In this document: piece after piece, positions 26,901 to 33,084 of the stretch | Layout: every line of letters starts with the position of its first letter | Position numbering within the stretch: the stretch's first letter is position 1 | NCBI GenBank assembly: GCA_029005175.1 | Contig: JAQXFQ010000094.1 | Coordinates: 1-36,774, forward strand | Reading direction: 5' to 3' | Length of the DNA: 36,774 nucleotides | Source of the DNA: Bacillota bacterium | GTDB lineage: Bacteria; Bacillota; Clostridia; Oscillospirales; Acutalibacteraceae | Position numbers and translations under genes: made by a program | The notes under the pieces: model-generated | What the model was told of the DNA's origin: nothing | The model's input: the letters and a program-made list of their open reading frames with translations, nothing else | The model's database searches: none

Positions 26901-28104
26901 TATACACTGTTCCGCCGCCGGCGCTCAAAATTACTTGTCCCGATTGTTCTTCCGGTGAAGCGAACAAAAATCCGTAGGAACTATAGCTGTTATAATTCGA
27001 TTCCGTACCGGCAGTAGCCGACACCAAACTGCATTTATTGCCGGGCGAATTGACGACAACTTCGGTTTTCTTAAGGTGATTTTCAGCCTCAATATCAATT
27101 AATACATCCTTATTGGGCATGGTGAGTGTATATACATTGGTAGATTCATCGTAAGAAATCAAGCTGCTCTCATCAACCGTAAAGTCACCGTTTTCATTGG
27201 CCGAAAACATCTTTATGCTTTTCAGCGAAAAATTATTCTGCGCATTACTGTAGCGGCTTTCACCTGAAATATTTATTTTGCCGCCCGCCTGAAGATATGC
27301 TGTAGTGTCGTTGTATATATACCCTCTGGTATTGCCGCTTATGGCATTTGGCTCGTTCCAATAAATATAGTCAAGGTGATTACTTGAATCCGAAGACTCA
27401 AGTGTGACTTGTAAATTCTTATTGCTGTGTATGTCAGCTTTTCTCGCGTCCGGCAAATTGATGTACGGCGCATTGATGACAATCTCAGCGTCTGCCGGAA
27501 TATCCTCCGGCACAGTAAATTTTTTAGCTAAATAACTGCCGTAGTTTGTACTGCTTATATCGGTTTCCACACCGTTACTGATATAGTACACTCTGAAATT
27601 GCCTTCATCCAGATAATGGCGTCCTTGTCTTATACAGTAAAACATAATATTATCGCCGGGACTGAATTTATATTCACCGCCGTCATAATCCTTGGTGCTG
27701 TCTATACTTGTGCTGTTTACATAGTAGGCGCCTCCGTTGATGTAGGTACCATTTATGCTTAGTCCCTCCAATAAGCTGGTCGGGAGCGAAGTCCGGCTCG
27801 TAACTACAGGGCTGTCCTGATCGCCAACCTTGTGAGTAATGCGGAACGGAATCTCAATTGTTTCTCCCTCGTCGGCAAGTATACTCAAATCCGCCGTTGC
27901 CTTGGCGTATAAATCTCCCGGCACTGCAATTTCTTCCTCACTGCCGATGTCAGACTCAGACGTCACAGCGTCTTTTTCGGCTTTGGCGGAAAAAATTTCC
28001 GTATTGCGCAGAAACGCCGCCGCACCGAAAAGCAAAAGCAGTGTGGCAATCGACATTACCGCCACGCCCGCGTGCTTTTTAATTAAAGTCATACTTTTTC
28101 TCAT
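17947..28104 (-). CDS. Giant wall-anchored surface protein with Listeria/Bacteroides (Flg_new/InlB-B) repeats
   Basis: A 3385-residue exported protein, over a quarter of the window. Residues 1-45 form a signal sequence (basic start, hydrophobic 13-32, likely cleavage after FSAKA). Residues about 45-2150 hold many beta-rich modules that often end in MP-x-K/S-x-V-L-I. From about residue 2158 to 3335 some thirteen Flg_new/InlB B-repeat modules of 65-90 residues follow, with the typical TYDANGATGGTVP, GYTFDGWK and LYAIW motifs. The C-terminus carries SPGTGES (from 3344), a membrane helix and RKRRENKEC, a sorting-signal layout with a non-canonical LPxTG. The start ATG follows AGAGGGAAG. Probably an adhesin or matrix protein; partners are unknown. 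The frame is fully open. Confidence 0.9.
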   Translation of the reverse strand: MRKSMTLIKKHAGVAVMSIATLLLLFGAAAFLRNTEIFSAKAEKDAVTSESDIGSEEEIAVPGDLYAKATADLSILADEGETIEIPFRITHKVGDQDSPVVTSRTSLPTSLLEGLSINGTYINGGAYYVNSTSIDSTKDYDGGEYKFSPGDNIMFYCIRQGRHYLDEGNFRVYYISNGVETDISSTNYGSYLAKKFTVPEDIPADAEIVINAPYINLPDARKADIHSNKNLQVTLESSDSSNHLDYIYWNEPNAISGNTRGYIYNDTTAYLQAGGKINISGESRYSNAQNNFSLKSIKMFSANENGDFTVDESSLISYDESTNVYTLTMPNKDVLIDIEAENHLKKTEVVVNSPGNKCSLVSATAGTESNYNSYSSYGFLFASPEEQSGQVILSAGGGTVYTYPVGAQAYSTNARYIYRLQGNITNSDAAAYTISYIKVEKIDESGNVLEDITDSEELGLRYGYDRSSYGMGCYITTKPIDENIRITCIFEQNSAYKLYFKEYPANDGTRLYNNFSMYPLDGDGNPKSTSYNNRTYSSDTVDLGKCVVGSIISYSLYAYPTTGSPWTTLKSMEIWELDENGEKVQKLDGLLPEPTLTKARDGLIYYNYQGFTMPDKNILIELSYNDGYAPILVEQYVVDDDGTQHPAGSEFSAQFTATPYDFGDEIYAFTDAAGNHVNTLTALSSDENHYQFKTRKSTTNVSFKLNMPEGYTMAGFKWGTNSYSYGNFFDNITYNSFSCFASCENSTYNMSDYVNTVIFNGNYAFKFVIYYAHTNPMTVVQKTGGAVVPDNKTALGTVTLSRDDSSSENTQLAPFSDVVGSTTDASQGSIWNTAAFALLSNNQENTLGVSTGTKLKISVKPDAQRIIKSVKAYKLQGGSETEFPLTASGVSYTSASYTSDELVPADCELRLEVEYAVADKIKVEVLCTDDNGNLVSNTTDASVTVTGSGAITSDGAFQEIDGSKAWLDSFTVTTDKTVSTIGNTKLDIAVDLPADSGYVLANVYAFQMDSSGSPSGETSPVTPNILAEAGGFQEVRDYSRCTFTMPGSSVLIRVYLAKTATVNVTFRARNDDTEFSTDKIPDVEGTYITYNNKSTAYGTKSYPVIVENKYNVGSYTLTKSPAQRTVDVLEKSNITGTISFPRGYVIASVEAEEIKNDSTKTAMTYSFSNAKFATNDAQYLYQADFNLGSTITAGYTYNITVNLEKAAGVKFESYHSSENGFVPNKGQSSCIAELYGERVSANPAYASVTPFAQGRANTDSDTPESAGPMSGKITANYNRSSYDYYVLQDTTLSLTAKPTEGEVVSDVKAYFENDPQTLIKVTETAKDDDGTVHYSIPQKTKLSDVMVVEVYFSADLSGSITIINVTTDGSPLPDTCYTELSMGNNSYPNPVYDVTNDTWPSSPITSNAANTEYKIMTNSSGSVRAVAGSGYILESCEIRYHDEDEYRDLSSTSSSSRSKSYVLRASDFTGDKKITIVNTYRPGADIVVYQHRDLNEAASYNVASCLFTASNPDTSLPDGPLYINNRSYTDEHTACANKSYYAPTDEFMVAKASSVSLTVSEPRNYGYTLDRIELRKDGEPVETKYRSDLAPSVDGKLSYSLPGVTEQLTGEGYRVDIYYKADYVDLIQECVAPGNIPVSRGCKRATVTFYSAWPETNPMIQERVSSGESAEGKLEGTVDDNNYSSSTDNITVGLLDGTVDYKVVIEPDADHRVQEIWYGASRSTMKQYESLPELTWGESYTFENLDELGVADMRYMKIIYEDIVKRDSEVTEIPPVEKNRGLLTVNVYEESDDGYKFSADNQVKISFNPPGSEAFDYAPRLYENEAFANLEPSEENANVYYFNLPYKGSGSEMFSVVENTYVDPVATPNTGYRLEKVVLINQSKGTSEEKIFARSSDNTYHLDGSKSSTINMATGNWSLNFYFSKPTLEIGTNNTAAEPKGSVDLNDVEAVASTEYMKAFKFDSGTDLILKATPLDGYEFAYILTGSSRTNMTVLDSSKITVNADGTADIDFGELYNDAYVQIQYRSITDTAYSQINIAHYKEDESGSYVLSTEGRVHVSGTHSNIPEPFLVDGSTADYVDLTTEGQITTEAASGTKLTASVTPPENCIISDFKAMYYDENGQAHDIEYTKTGNSYDLSQAVVLNSTVFIEVYYQSGYRIYYHGSGSSGTVPSDETVYYSGESATVLGKGEMIKEHNSFLGWSTMSGKNSAEDVEYNEGDTITFSSGDIHLYAVWEEEASYRVVYHADDKESGSVPIDGQSYYLNQEAVVLDNPEANPLKKTGYTFAGWSLKKADDTSVACNAGDNVRVIADNLTTADGATEKAVNLYAVWNENSYTLTYDKNTTDTVNDMPDPLSVSWKYTEVGGKLTLSESVPKRTGYTFKEWNTKAGGDGDSYAAKAEITKTAADITLYAIWTENSYTLDYQTGAGHGSAVIPEDEENLLYTYIREGHALSSQIPADTGYTFAGWQVNGVDDRLNAGANVPFASFDNDSKTATAVATWTLNKHWVKYEITIPSDISYTKPGDEEKSFGETVAVAVEPTGYDRDKYTFSGWSSTDVTIDASGSFTMPDKDVIIRGSFTENGKVTLIYDANGATSGTAPDSVSQYTKVVEIIKGQGDLLRTGYTFDGWNASPDGDSTVYAVDTTHTFMQDTKIYAKWIPNEYHVRYYDVNGDELTDLAQTHNYGTDFTVRPKDDIPSVTGKEIVGWKFKGGMDKDADGTTITGSGTYKMPAGDVEFQAEYNDLYYTVTYQVSNAPSSYQVPETKSYKYNDAVTVADVPNITGYNFIGWKCNQVDVSGTSFTMPAENVLITGVFTEKDKVTLTYDANGATSGTVPASVTDYDKVVENIKGNVGSLEKTGYTFDGWKDANGTAYTIGAEYTFTQDTVLYAQWKKASFNVEYYEADGTTLITTHAYGYKDLVSVGSGVTPTIGDGKIWNGEWTLVNTAQRDADNVEIGTRNNYPMPAETVKYRAVLETKTYTVIYVMEGDMPGDLSYTPPAAATYNHGDTVNVDSVPTGYDTSEYEFTGWDYNESGTYYAGGTSNASFTITENVVLKGVWEKLTPPTPDNVTVTYISGVTGDDITDSSLNITRTEQVIIGNDYTVHENEGWTNYVRPGYRFVNWKVAAPDITGSSLIDNLIARFADPANLGQTFSGGDTVTALSESITLEAQWEKVKYTVTYDANGATGGTVPTDDNEYSYNEIATVKDSNDLVKDGFVFKEWNTQFNGNGTAYSPDAQITMIEDVTLYAIWKTEPSDDVYYTVKYDGNGATGGSVPQDNTNYLGGESVTVFGKGNLTKTDCTFKEWNTKANGTGTGYSENDVFTMPMSDVTLYAIWLNGEGEIVSPGTGESALGVQIAVSLLIVSILAGGVVVMATLRKRRENKEC

Positions 28105-28197
28105 TATTACTTCCCTCTTTTTTAATCAATAATGATTAATTAATGTGAAATTGCTTACCCTCTTAATATATAAAGTCGTGTTCCGATATGTGACAGC
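28105..28197 (-). other. Gap between the giant gene and the upstream membrane gene
   Basis: It holds a perfect inverted repeat TTAATCA-ATAA-TGATTAA (28122-28139) and GGAACACG (minus strand, near 28180). GGAAC resembles an ECF-type -35 element but no fitting -10 was found. Confidence 0.35.
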
Positions 28198-28791
28198 TCA
28201 CAAGTAGAACAGTCCGTCAATAAGGTTGTCAATGTACTCCTCGTAATCATCGGCGATGTCCTTCTTCACAGCGACATCCACCAGGTAATCCCAACCATCT
28301 TCACGCAGGAGCACTACAGTGTGAAATAATTTCTCACCGTCGGATTTTGTATAGAATACGGCTCTTTCTGCGATAATTGGGTTATCCCCCGCCTTTTGCT
28401 TCTTAAAGCCGCTTAACCTTGGATATTTTTCGAGAATCTGCTTTTTGCAGGACATTTTGGGGCGTGTGAAATCCCGCCATATATGTATGTCAACGCACCC
28501 CTCCGCAAGCACATTCTCGCTGTAAGGTCCTGTTTTATCGTCATGAACCTCCAGCACCTCGTATTTTTCCATTCGTTTTACATCCATGCACATTATCAGG
28601 GAATCATTTGTCTCCTCCCCCGAATACTGCCGCGACTTCACATCGGCGTTGCAGCACAGCACCGCAATAATCACGATTGCCGCAATCAGGGCAACGAATC
28701 CCGCAATAACGATTGCCGTCCGCCGCTTGCTCTTAAAAAGCAACTCGCGCACCTTTGAGAAATCTATTTCATTCACGGATTTTTTCTGCAT
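28198..28791 (-). CDS. Single-pass membrane protein of unknown function
   Basis: A 197-residue protein. Residues 1-25 are cytoplasmic and basic, 26-46 form a strong membrane helix (VIAGFVALIAAIVIIAVLCC), and about 150 residues lie outside. The outer part has three or four cysteines and a mixed alpha/beta look. ACGGAGGAT lies 8 nt before the ATG. It starts 58 bp after the sigma/LRR fusion gene and ends 93 bp before the giant surface gene, same strand, so all three are likely co-transcribed. The layout would suit an accessory or anti-sigma-like partner of the membrane sigma factor, but no anti-sigma motif is seen. I do not recognise the family. Confidence 0.8.
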   Translation of the reverse strand: MQKKSVNEIDFSKVRELLFKSKRRTAIVIAGFVALIAAIVIIAVLCCNADVKSRQYSGEETNDSLIMCMDVKRMEKYEVLEVHDDKTGPYSENVLAEGCVDIHIWRDFTRPKMSCKKQILEKYPRLSGFKKQKAGDNPIIAERAVFYTKSDGEKLFHTVVLLREDGWDYLVDVAVKKDIADDYEEYIDNLIDGLFYL

Positions 28792-28849
28792 AAATCATCC
28801 TCCGTTCTTGCACGATGATTATTCACTTTTTTATTTTTATCTAAGCCTG

Positions 28850-30334
28850 TCAGCCGATCAATTGTGTATTAATTCCGTTTGCCGCAGCGTATTCCTGCGA
28901 ATATGAGCCGTCATAAACAAACAATGTCAGGCTTGGGTCGGCCTCCGCAAAAGCGTCCCTGCCTATCTGATTGAGAGACGCGGGCAGCGTGACCTTGCTC
29001 AGCTTCGGGCATTTATAAAAGGCGCAGTAATTGATAAGCTCCGTTCCCTCCGCCAAAGTGACCTCGGCGAGCAGCGAACAATATGAAAACGCATATATTC
29101 CAACAGATTTTACACTGTCGGGAATACGCACCTTTTTCAGCGACCTACAGCCCAAAAAAGCCGCGTCGCCTATTTTATTGACACTTCCCAAAGAAACGCT
29201 CATCAGGTTTACACATTCCTTAAAGGCATTGCTGCCGATGGTCTTTACAGAGCCGGGTATCTCCACCCGCTGCAAATTCCGACATTTTTGAAAAGCGCCG
29301 TCACCTATAGACACAACAGCATGTCCGTCAATAGCTTTGGGAATCACAACATTGCCGCTGCTGCCTGTATATTTTGTCAGCTGTATTCCGCCGCTCACGA
29401 CCTGATAATCAAATGTGACCGTTTCAGCCCGGGTAGCGGACGCAGTTGTAGTTACAGTTGTGGCGGCTGTTGTGGTGGTAGTCGCGGCGAGTGTCGTTGT
29501 TGTGGTCGTGGACGCAACGGTGGTCGAAAAAGTTTTCAAGTCAGGCTCAGTATCCTCCCGCTCAGGAATGCCATTCAAAATTGCTCCCGACAGACCGACC
29601 GCCGTTATCGCTGCGGCACAGCCGATCATTATTCTGAGCAGAAGTCCACCTGCGGCTGTTTCGGCTGCCACTGCGGCAGTACCTCCGGCGGTGGTATTAA
29701 GAGCCGCCATTATTCTGGCCAGCATAGCTTCGCTGCCTTGCCACGGTCCACCCGTTGCCGAAGCGGCAGCGATGGAATTCAGCGAAATGTCCTTGTTACC
29801 TAAACATTTTCTCAGCTTAGCTTTTGCGTAATAAAGGCGGCTTTTTACCGACCCATTGGGGATATTAAGCGTCAAAGCTATTTCTTCAATGCTCATACCT
29901 TGGTAATAAAACAAAATAATACATATTCGCTGATTTTCCGGCAGTTGGTTGATATACTGCCAAAGCATGTCTTTCACTTCATTGCGTTCAGCAATATCCT
30001 GTATATAATTATCATCCGATTTTATATCATATTCAACATCATCCAGCGACATAAGTGCGGCATTTTTATCATTACGAACGCATCTGTGCCATTCGTTTAT
30101 CACTATGCCCTTAAGCCAAAATTCAAAGCTGTCCTTGCGGCGCAGTTTTTTTAAATTTTTAAACGCTGTAATATAGCTTTCCTGCAATATATCTTCCGCA
30201 GTGTTTTCATTTCTGCACAGGTTGTAAGCTAATAAATACATATTTGAGTATGTATAATTATATAAAATCGTAATCGCCGACTGATCTCCGTCAATAGCCT
30301 TTTCTATGTTATCAATAATTTCAGTTTTATTCAT
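28850..30334 (-). CDS. ECF-type sigma factor fused to a transmembrane helix and extracellular leucine-rich repeats
   Basis: A 494-residue fusion. Sigma region 2 is at about residues 20-88 (AEDILQESYITAFKNL). Region 4 is at about 120-176 (LPENQRICIILFYYQGMSIEEIA, then IPNGSVKSRLYYAKAKLR). A hydrophobic helix at 229-254 follows, then a Thr-rich spacer at 269-300 as in surface-exposed stalks. A BspA-like LRR_5 domain at about 305-494 repeats IGDGAF.KC..L..V.IP and SVKTIGSNAF. The layout puts the sigma domain inside and the LRR outside. The start is ATG 30334 with AGGAGG 12 nt upstream. It heads a minus-strand gene set leading to the giant surface protein, its likely target. Confidence 0.88.
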   Translation of the reverse strand: MNKTEIIDNIEKAIDGDQSAITILYNYTYSNMYLLAYNLCRNENTAEDILQESYITAFKNLKKLRRKDSFEFWLKGIVINEWHRCVRNDKNAALMSLDDVEYDIKSDDNYIQDIAERNEVKDMLWQYINQLPENQRICIILFYYQGMSIEEIALTLNIPNGSVKSRLYYAKAKLRKCLGNKDISLNSIAAASATGGPWQGSEAMLARIMAALNTTAGGTAAVAAETAAGGLLLRIMIGCAAAITAVGLSGAILNGIPEREDTEPDLKTFSTTVASTTTTTTLAATTTTTAATTVTTTASATRAETVTFDYQVVSGGIQLTKYTGSSGNVVIPKAIDGHAVVSIGDGAFQKCRNLQRVEIPGSVKTIGSNAFKECVNLMSVSLGSVNKIGDAAFLGCRSLKKVRIPDSVKSVGIYAFSYCSLLAEVTLAEGTELINYCAFYKCPKLSKVTLPASLNQIGRDAFAEADPSLTLFVYDGSYSQEYAAANGINTQLIG

Positions 30335-30512
30335 AGTATCCTGTAGCCTCCTATGAAAAGCCTACATAATTAAGTGCCAAAAAATATAAAATAAGTTCAA
30401 ATAAAATTTTAAATAATTATTAAGGATACGCTGAAAACAGCGCAAAATTTTTCATACGACATTCTTTATACCAATTATACCAATTATCCATATTCCACGT
30501 GTTATTTTGTAA
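30335..30512. other. Divergent intergenic region
   Basis: The region between the sigma/LRR gene (minus) and the LytTR regulator (plus). It contains the left inverted repeat (30415-30432), a small hairpin CGCTG-AAAA-CAGCG (30429-30442) and a tandem TATACCAAT pair (about 30469-30486). I found no convincing minus-strand promoter for the sigma gene here. Confidence 0.4.
30415..30432 (+). repeat. Left 18-bp inverted repeat of the two-component/ABC cassette
   Basis: AATTATTAAGGATACGCT, whose exact reverse complement lies at 35676-35693, 5.2 kb away on the far side of the exporter genes. It belongs to the dispersed GGAWACGCTG repeat family. Confidence 0.7.
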
Positions 30513-30541
30513 TTGTCAGGACGTCCGCAGTATGATATAAT
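30513..30541 (+). promoter_or_regulatory. Sigma-A-type promoter of the LytTR two-component genes
   Basis: -35 TTGTCA (30513-30518), a 17-bp spacer and consensus -10 TATAAT (30536-30541), about 36 bp before the predicted AUU start. The upstream TATACCAAT repeats could be regulator-binding sites. Confidence 0.75.
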
Positions 30542-30577
30542 ATCTCTTGCTTAAATTTATTAAGGGAGGGTATTGAT

Positions 30578-31288
30578 ATTTTTAAAGTTATAATATGTGA
30601 CGATGAAACTGCCGTTCTCGACAAAATTTACAATTCGGTTTTAACGGAATTTCAACGCAGAAGCATAAACGCAGAATGTATTAAAATATCGGAATCTACG
30701 ATGATTGCGGATATTTTACGAAGCACAAAAACAGATGCTGTTTTTCTTGACATAGATATGCCGCACATCAGCGGTATGGAAATTGCACGAATGATAAAAA
30801 ACGAAAAGCTCAATACTACCATAATTTTTGTAACCTGCCACGATATGCTTGTTTACGATACATTTCAATACAGTCCTTTCGCATTCATACGCAAATCTCA
30901 CTTTGACATCGAAATCAGCGGGGTCATCGACAGAATAATTGAGAATTGGGAGAGCGAAAAAAGCTATCTCATCATCAAAAAGGGGCAGCAGGTCGTTCGC
31001 ATTAAGACAAGCGAGGTCATTTACATTGAGTCCGAGGGAAATTACGTGAATATTTGTTTGCCCGACGGCTGCGAAAAATATCGCGATACACTTTCCTCCA
31101 TAGAAAATCAGGACGGCGGAATAAGCCTCATTCGCGTGCACAAAGGATTTATTGTAAATATAAATCAAATCGAGCGAACGGCGGGCGACTGCTTGATTAT
31201 GTCAAACGGCCACACCGTGCCTGTCGGCAGAAATTATGAAAAAGCTGTAAGGGCAAAAATTCTCGAAATGTTCAGAAAGCAGGTGTAG
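30578..31288 (+). CDS. LytTR-family response regulator (AgrA/LytR type), probable AUU start
   Basis: A 236-residue regulator from ATT 30578. It begins FKVIICDDE, the normal start of this family, with the acidic pair at residues 8-9. The phospho-acceptor is in DAVFLDIDMP (near residue 54), and the LytTR DNA-binding domain occupies about 135-236 (YIESEGNYVNI, IRVHKGFIVNINQI). The first ATG in frame (30701) would remove 41 residues, including the acidic pocket. GGAGGG (30565-30570) lies 7 nt before the ATT, and no ATG, GTG or TTG in frame fits. It probably controls the adjacent exporter. Confidence 0.85.
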   Translation: MFKVIICDDETAVLDKIYNSVLTEFQRRSINAECIKISESTMIADILRSTKTDAVFLDIDMPHISGMEIARMIKNEKLNTTIIFVTCHDMLVYDTFQYSPFAFIRKSHFDIEISGVIDRIIENWESEKSYLIIKKGQQVVRIKTSEVIYIESEGNYVNICLPDGCEKYRDTLSSIENQDGGISLIRVHKGFIVNINQIERTAGDCLIMSNGHTVPVGRNYEKAVRAKILEMFRKQV

Positions 31289-31294
31289 TCAACC

Positions 31295-32083
31295 GTGAAA
31301 ACCGCAATAATCGCGCTGCTCACCGCCATGCTTATTCTTGCGCTATATCTGCTGATTTGTGAACGCCGCAAAAGAAAATCCATCGAACGTGAGAACAAAT
31401 CAATAAACCAAATGCTTTCTCAGTACGCAGCCAGATGCATTGACTGTGAAAAAGAACTTGACAATCTCAAATCCGACTACTCAAAGCATTTGGACATGGC
31501 GGAGGAAATTAAAGCTCTGCATAATAAAAGCCGCCTGCTCAAACACGATATGAAAAACCATCTGCTGGTGCTTATGTCCTATATCAATGAGGGAAAAACC
31601 GACACCGCAAAGGAGTACATAAGCGGCATTATCAACAAGCTCAACAAGGTATATTCCTACATCTACGTCGGCAACTCGCTGATGAATTACATTATCAATG
31701 ACAAACTCTCGGCAGCTTACGAAAATGGCATTGACGTAAAAGCCGAAATAGAAAATCTATCCTTTGACTATATGGAGAGCATTGATTTTTCGGCGCTGCT
31801 GGGCAATATTTTGGACAACGCGATTACAGGCGCAGAACATTCATCGGGCAAATTTATAGGAGTACGAATTTACCGCAGCAAGGGCTTTGATGTGATAAAC
31901 ATTCGCAACTCCATTGACAATTCAGTGCTTGATACAAACCCTGAATTAAAGACCACCAAAGCAGGCGAAGGGCACGGCTTCGGAATAGCTCAAATACGAA
32001 ATATCACGGAAAAATACAGTGGTATGCTTGACATTTATGAGCAGGACGGCTGTTTTGTGATAAATGCCGTTTATCCCTGCTGA
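31295..32083 (+). CDS. GHKL sensor histidine kinase (AgrC-like, one membrane helix)
   Basis: A 262-residue kinase. Residues 1-20 form one N-terminal membrane helix. A coiled linker follows at about 25-85. The phosphorylation motif LLKHDMKNHLLVL lies near residue 89, the N-box LLGNILDNAITGA near 168-180 and the G-box GEGHGFGIAQIRN near 228. The usual multi-helix AgrC sensor domain is absent, so the signal may come through a partner such as the exporter. The start is GTG 31295 with AGGTG 9 nt upstream, 6 bp after the regulator stop, so they are one transcript. Confidence 0.88.
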   Translation: MKTAIIALLTAMLILALYLLICERRKRKSIERENKSINQMLSQYAARCIDCEKELDNLKSDYSKHLDMAEEIKALHNKSRLLKHDMKNHLLVLMSYINEGKTDTAKEYISGIINKLNKVYSYIYVGNSLMNYIINDKLSAAYENGIDVKAEIENLSFDYMESIDFSALLGNILDNAITGAEHSSGKFIGVRIYRSKGFDVINIRNSIDNSVLDTNPELKTTKAGEGHGFGIAQIRNITEKYSGMLDIYEQDGCFVINAVYPC

Positions 32084-32091
32084 ATTGCAGA

Positions 32092-32130
32092 ATATCCCAC
32101 AGCAATTGACTGTGGGATATTTTTATTTTA
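32092..32130 (+). terminator. Terminator after the histidine kinase gene
   Basis: A perfect 11-bp stem ATATCCCACAG (32092-32102) pairs with 32110-32120, followed by TTTTATTTTA. The promoter for the ABC genes overlaps its right half. Confidence 0.85.
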
Positions 32131-32134
32131 TTAT
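32106..32134 (+). promoter_or_regulatory. Promoter of the ABC exporter genes, overlapping the terminator
   Basis: -35 TTGACT (32106-32111) lies in the loop and right stem of the terminator, with a 17-bp spacer and -10 TATTAT (32129-32134). AGGAGG follows before the ABC ATG at 32170. Confidence 0.65.
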
Positions 32135-32169
32135 ACAAACATAAGCGGGCTACAGGAGGAATTACAGAG

Positions 32170-33081
32170 ATGATTGTGGTTGATAAGCTGTCAAAATCTT
32201 ACGGCGAAAAAAATGTGCTGGAGAATATATCCTTCCACATATCCGAGGGCGAGTGTGTGGGATTAATCGGATTGAACGGCGCAGGCAAAACTACATTGAT
32301 AAATATTCTGCTGGGCAAGCTCAAGGCAAGCAGCGGTTTAGTTCGCGTGTTGCAGCAGGACAGCGCCGCATTAAATCGGGAAGCGCTGAGAAAAATCGGC
32401 TATGTATCGGGCACCGGGACACAGCTTTGGAAAAATATGAGGCTCAGATATTCCTTTGAAAGCTGCGCCGCGATGCATAATATTTCCGACCGCGATTACA
32501 AAATCAGACTGAGCGAATTATGTTCGGCTCTGCAAATTTCCGAACTGCTGTCAAGCGAGCCGCACCGGCTTTCCATGGGACAGCGCATGAGATGTGAGCT
32601 TGTATATGCACTTCTTCCCCACCCCAAACTGCTGATTTTGGACGAGGCTACCATCGGCATTGACATTGCGGCAAAGAATTTTATTTTGCAGTGTATTGAC
32701 AACATGCGCAGGCAAAATCATATGACCGTCATTTACGCAGGGCATTATCTGAAGGAGGTGGAACAGCTGTGTGAAAGAATTATCGTGCTTGACCACAGGG
32801 CGATATTGTTCGACGGAAACCTACATAAATTTGTCGATGAATACGGCTCGTTCTGCACGCTAAAGCTCAAATGCGATGCTCTGCCTGACCTTGAAGATTT
32901 GCCTGTGGAAAAATTCTGCATTGCCGACCAAAACATCGTCATTGAATTTAACAAACGAAAAATAGGCACGGCTGAAATTATACGCCACATCAGGCAGAAA
33001 TGTGAAATTCGCGACATCAAGCTGATTGAACCTAATCTGGAGGATACCATTAAGAAAATTTACGCTCGGGAGGCTGACTGA
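32170..33081 (+). CDS. ABC transporter ATP-binding protein, exporter subunit 1
   Basis: A 303-residue ATPase of the DrrA/CcmA-like group that drives ABC-2 exporters. Walker A is GLNGAGKTT (residues about 35-43), the signature has the variant LSMGQRMR, Walker B is LLILDEATIG and the H-loop is AGHYLKE. The C-terminal ~85 residues form the extra domain usual in this group. It is weakly similar to the next gene, so the pair probably forms a heterodimer. AGGAGGAATTACAGAG precedes the ATG. Expression comes from the promoter at 32106-32134. Confidence 0.88.
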   Translation: MIVVDKLSKSYGEKNVLENISFHISEGECVGLIGLNGAGKTTLINILLGKLKASSGLVRVLQQDSAALNREALRKIGYVSGTGTQLWKNMRLRYSFESCAAMHNISDRDYKIRLSELCSALQISELLSSEPHRLSMGQRMRCELVYALLPHPKLLILDEATIGIDIAAKNFILQCIDNMRRQNHMTVIYAGHYLKEVEQLCERIIVLDHRAILFDGNLHKFVDEYGSFCTLKLKCDALPDLEDLPVEKFCIADQNIVIEFNKRKIGTAEIIRHIRQKCEIRDIKLIEPNLEDTIKKIYAREAD

Positions 33082-33084
33082 CAA

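Noticed and set aside
28170-28190. GGAAC element as an ECF promoter for the giant gene
   Set aside because: No CGT-type -10 element at 16-17 bp; the match to -35 alone is not enough.
29415-29831. Valine/alanine-rich plus-strand ORF opposite the sigma/LRR gene
   Set aside because: Its low-complexity composition mirrors the Thr-rich stalk codons of the real minus-strand gene.
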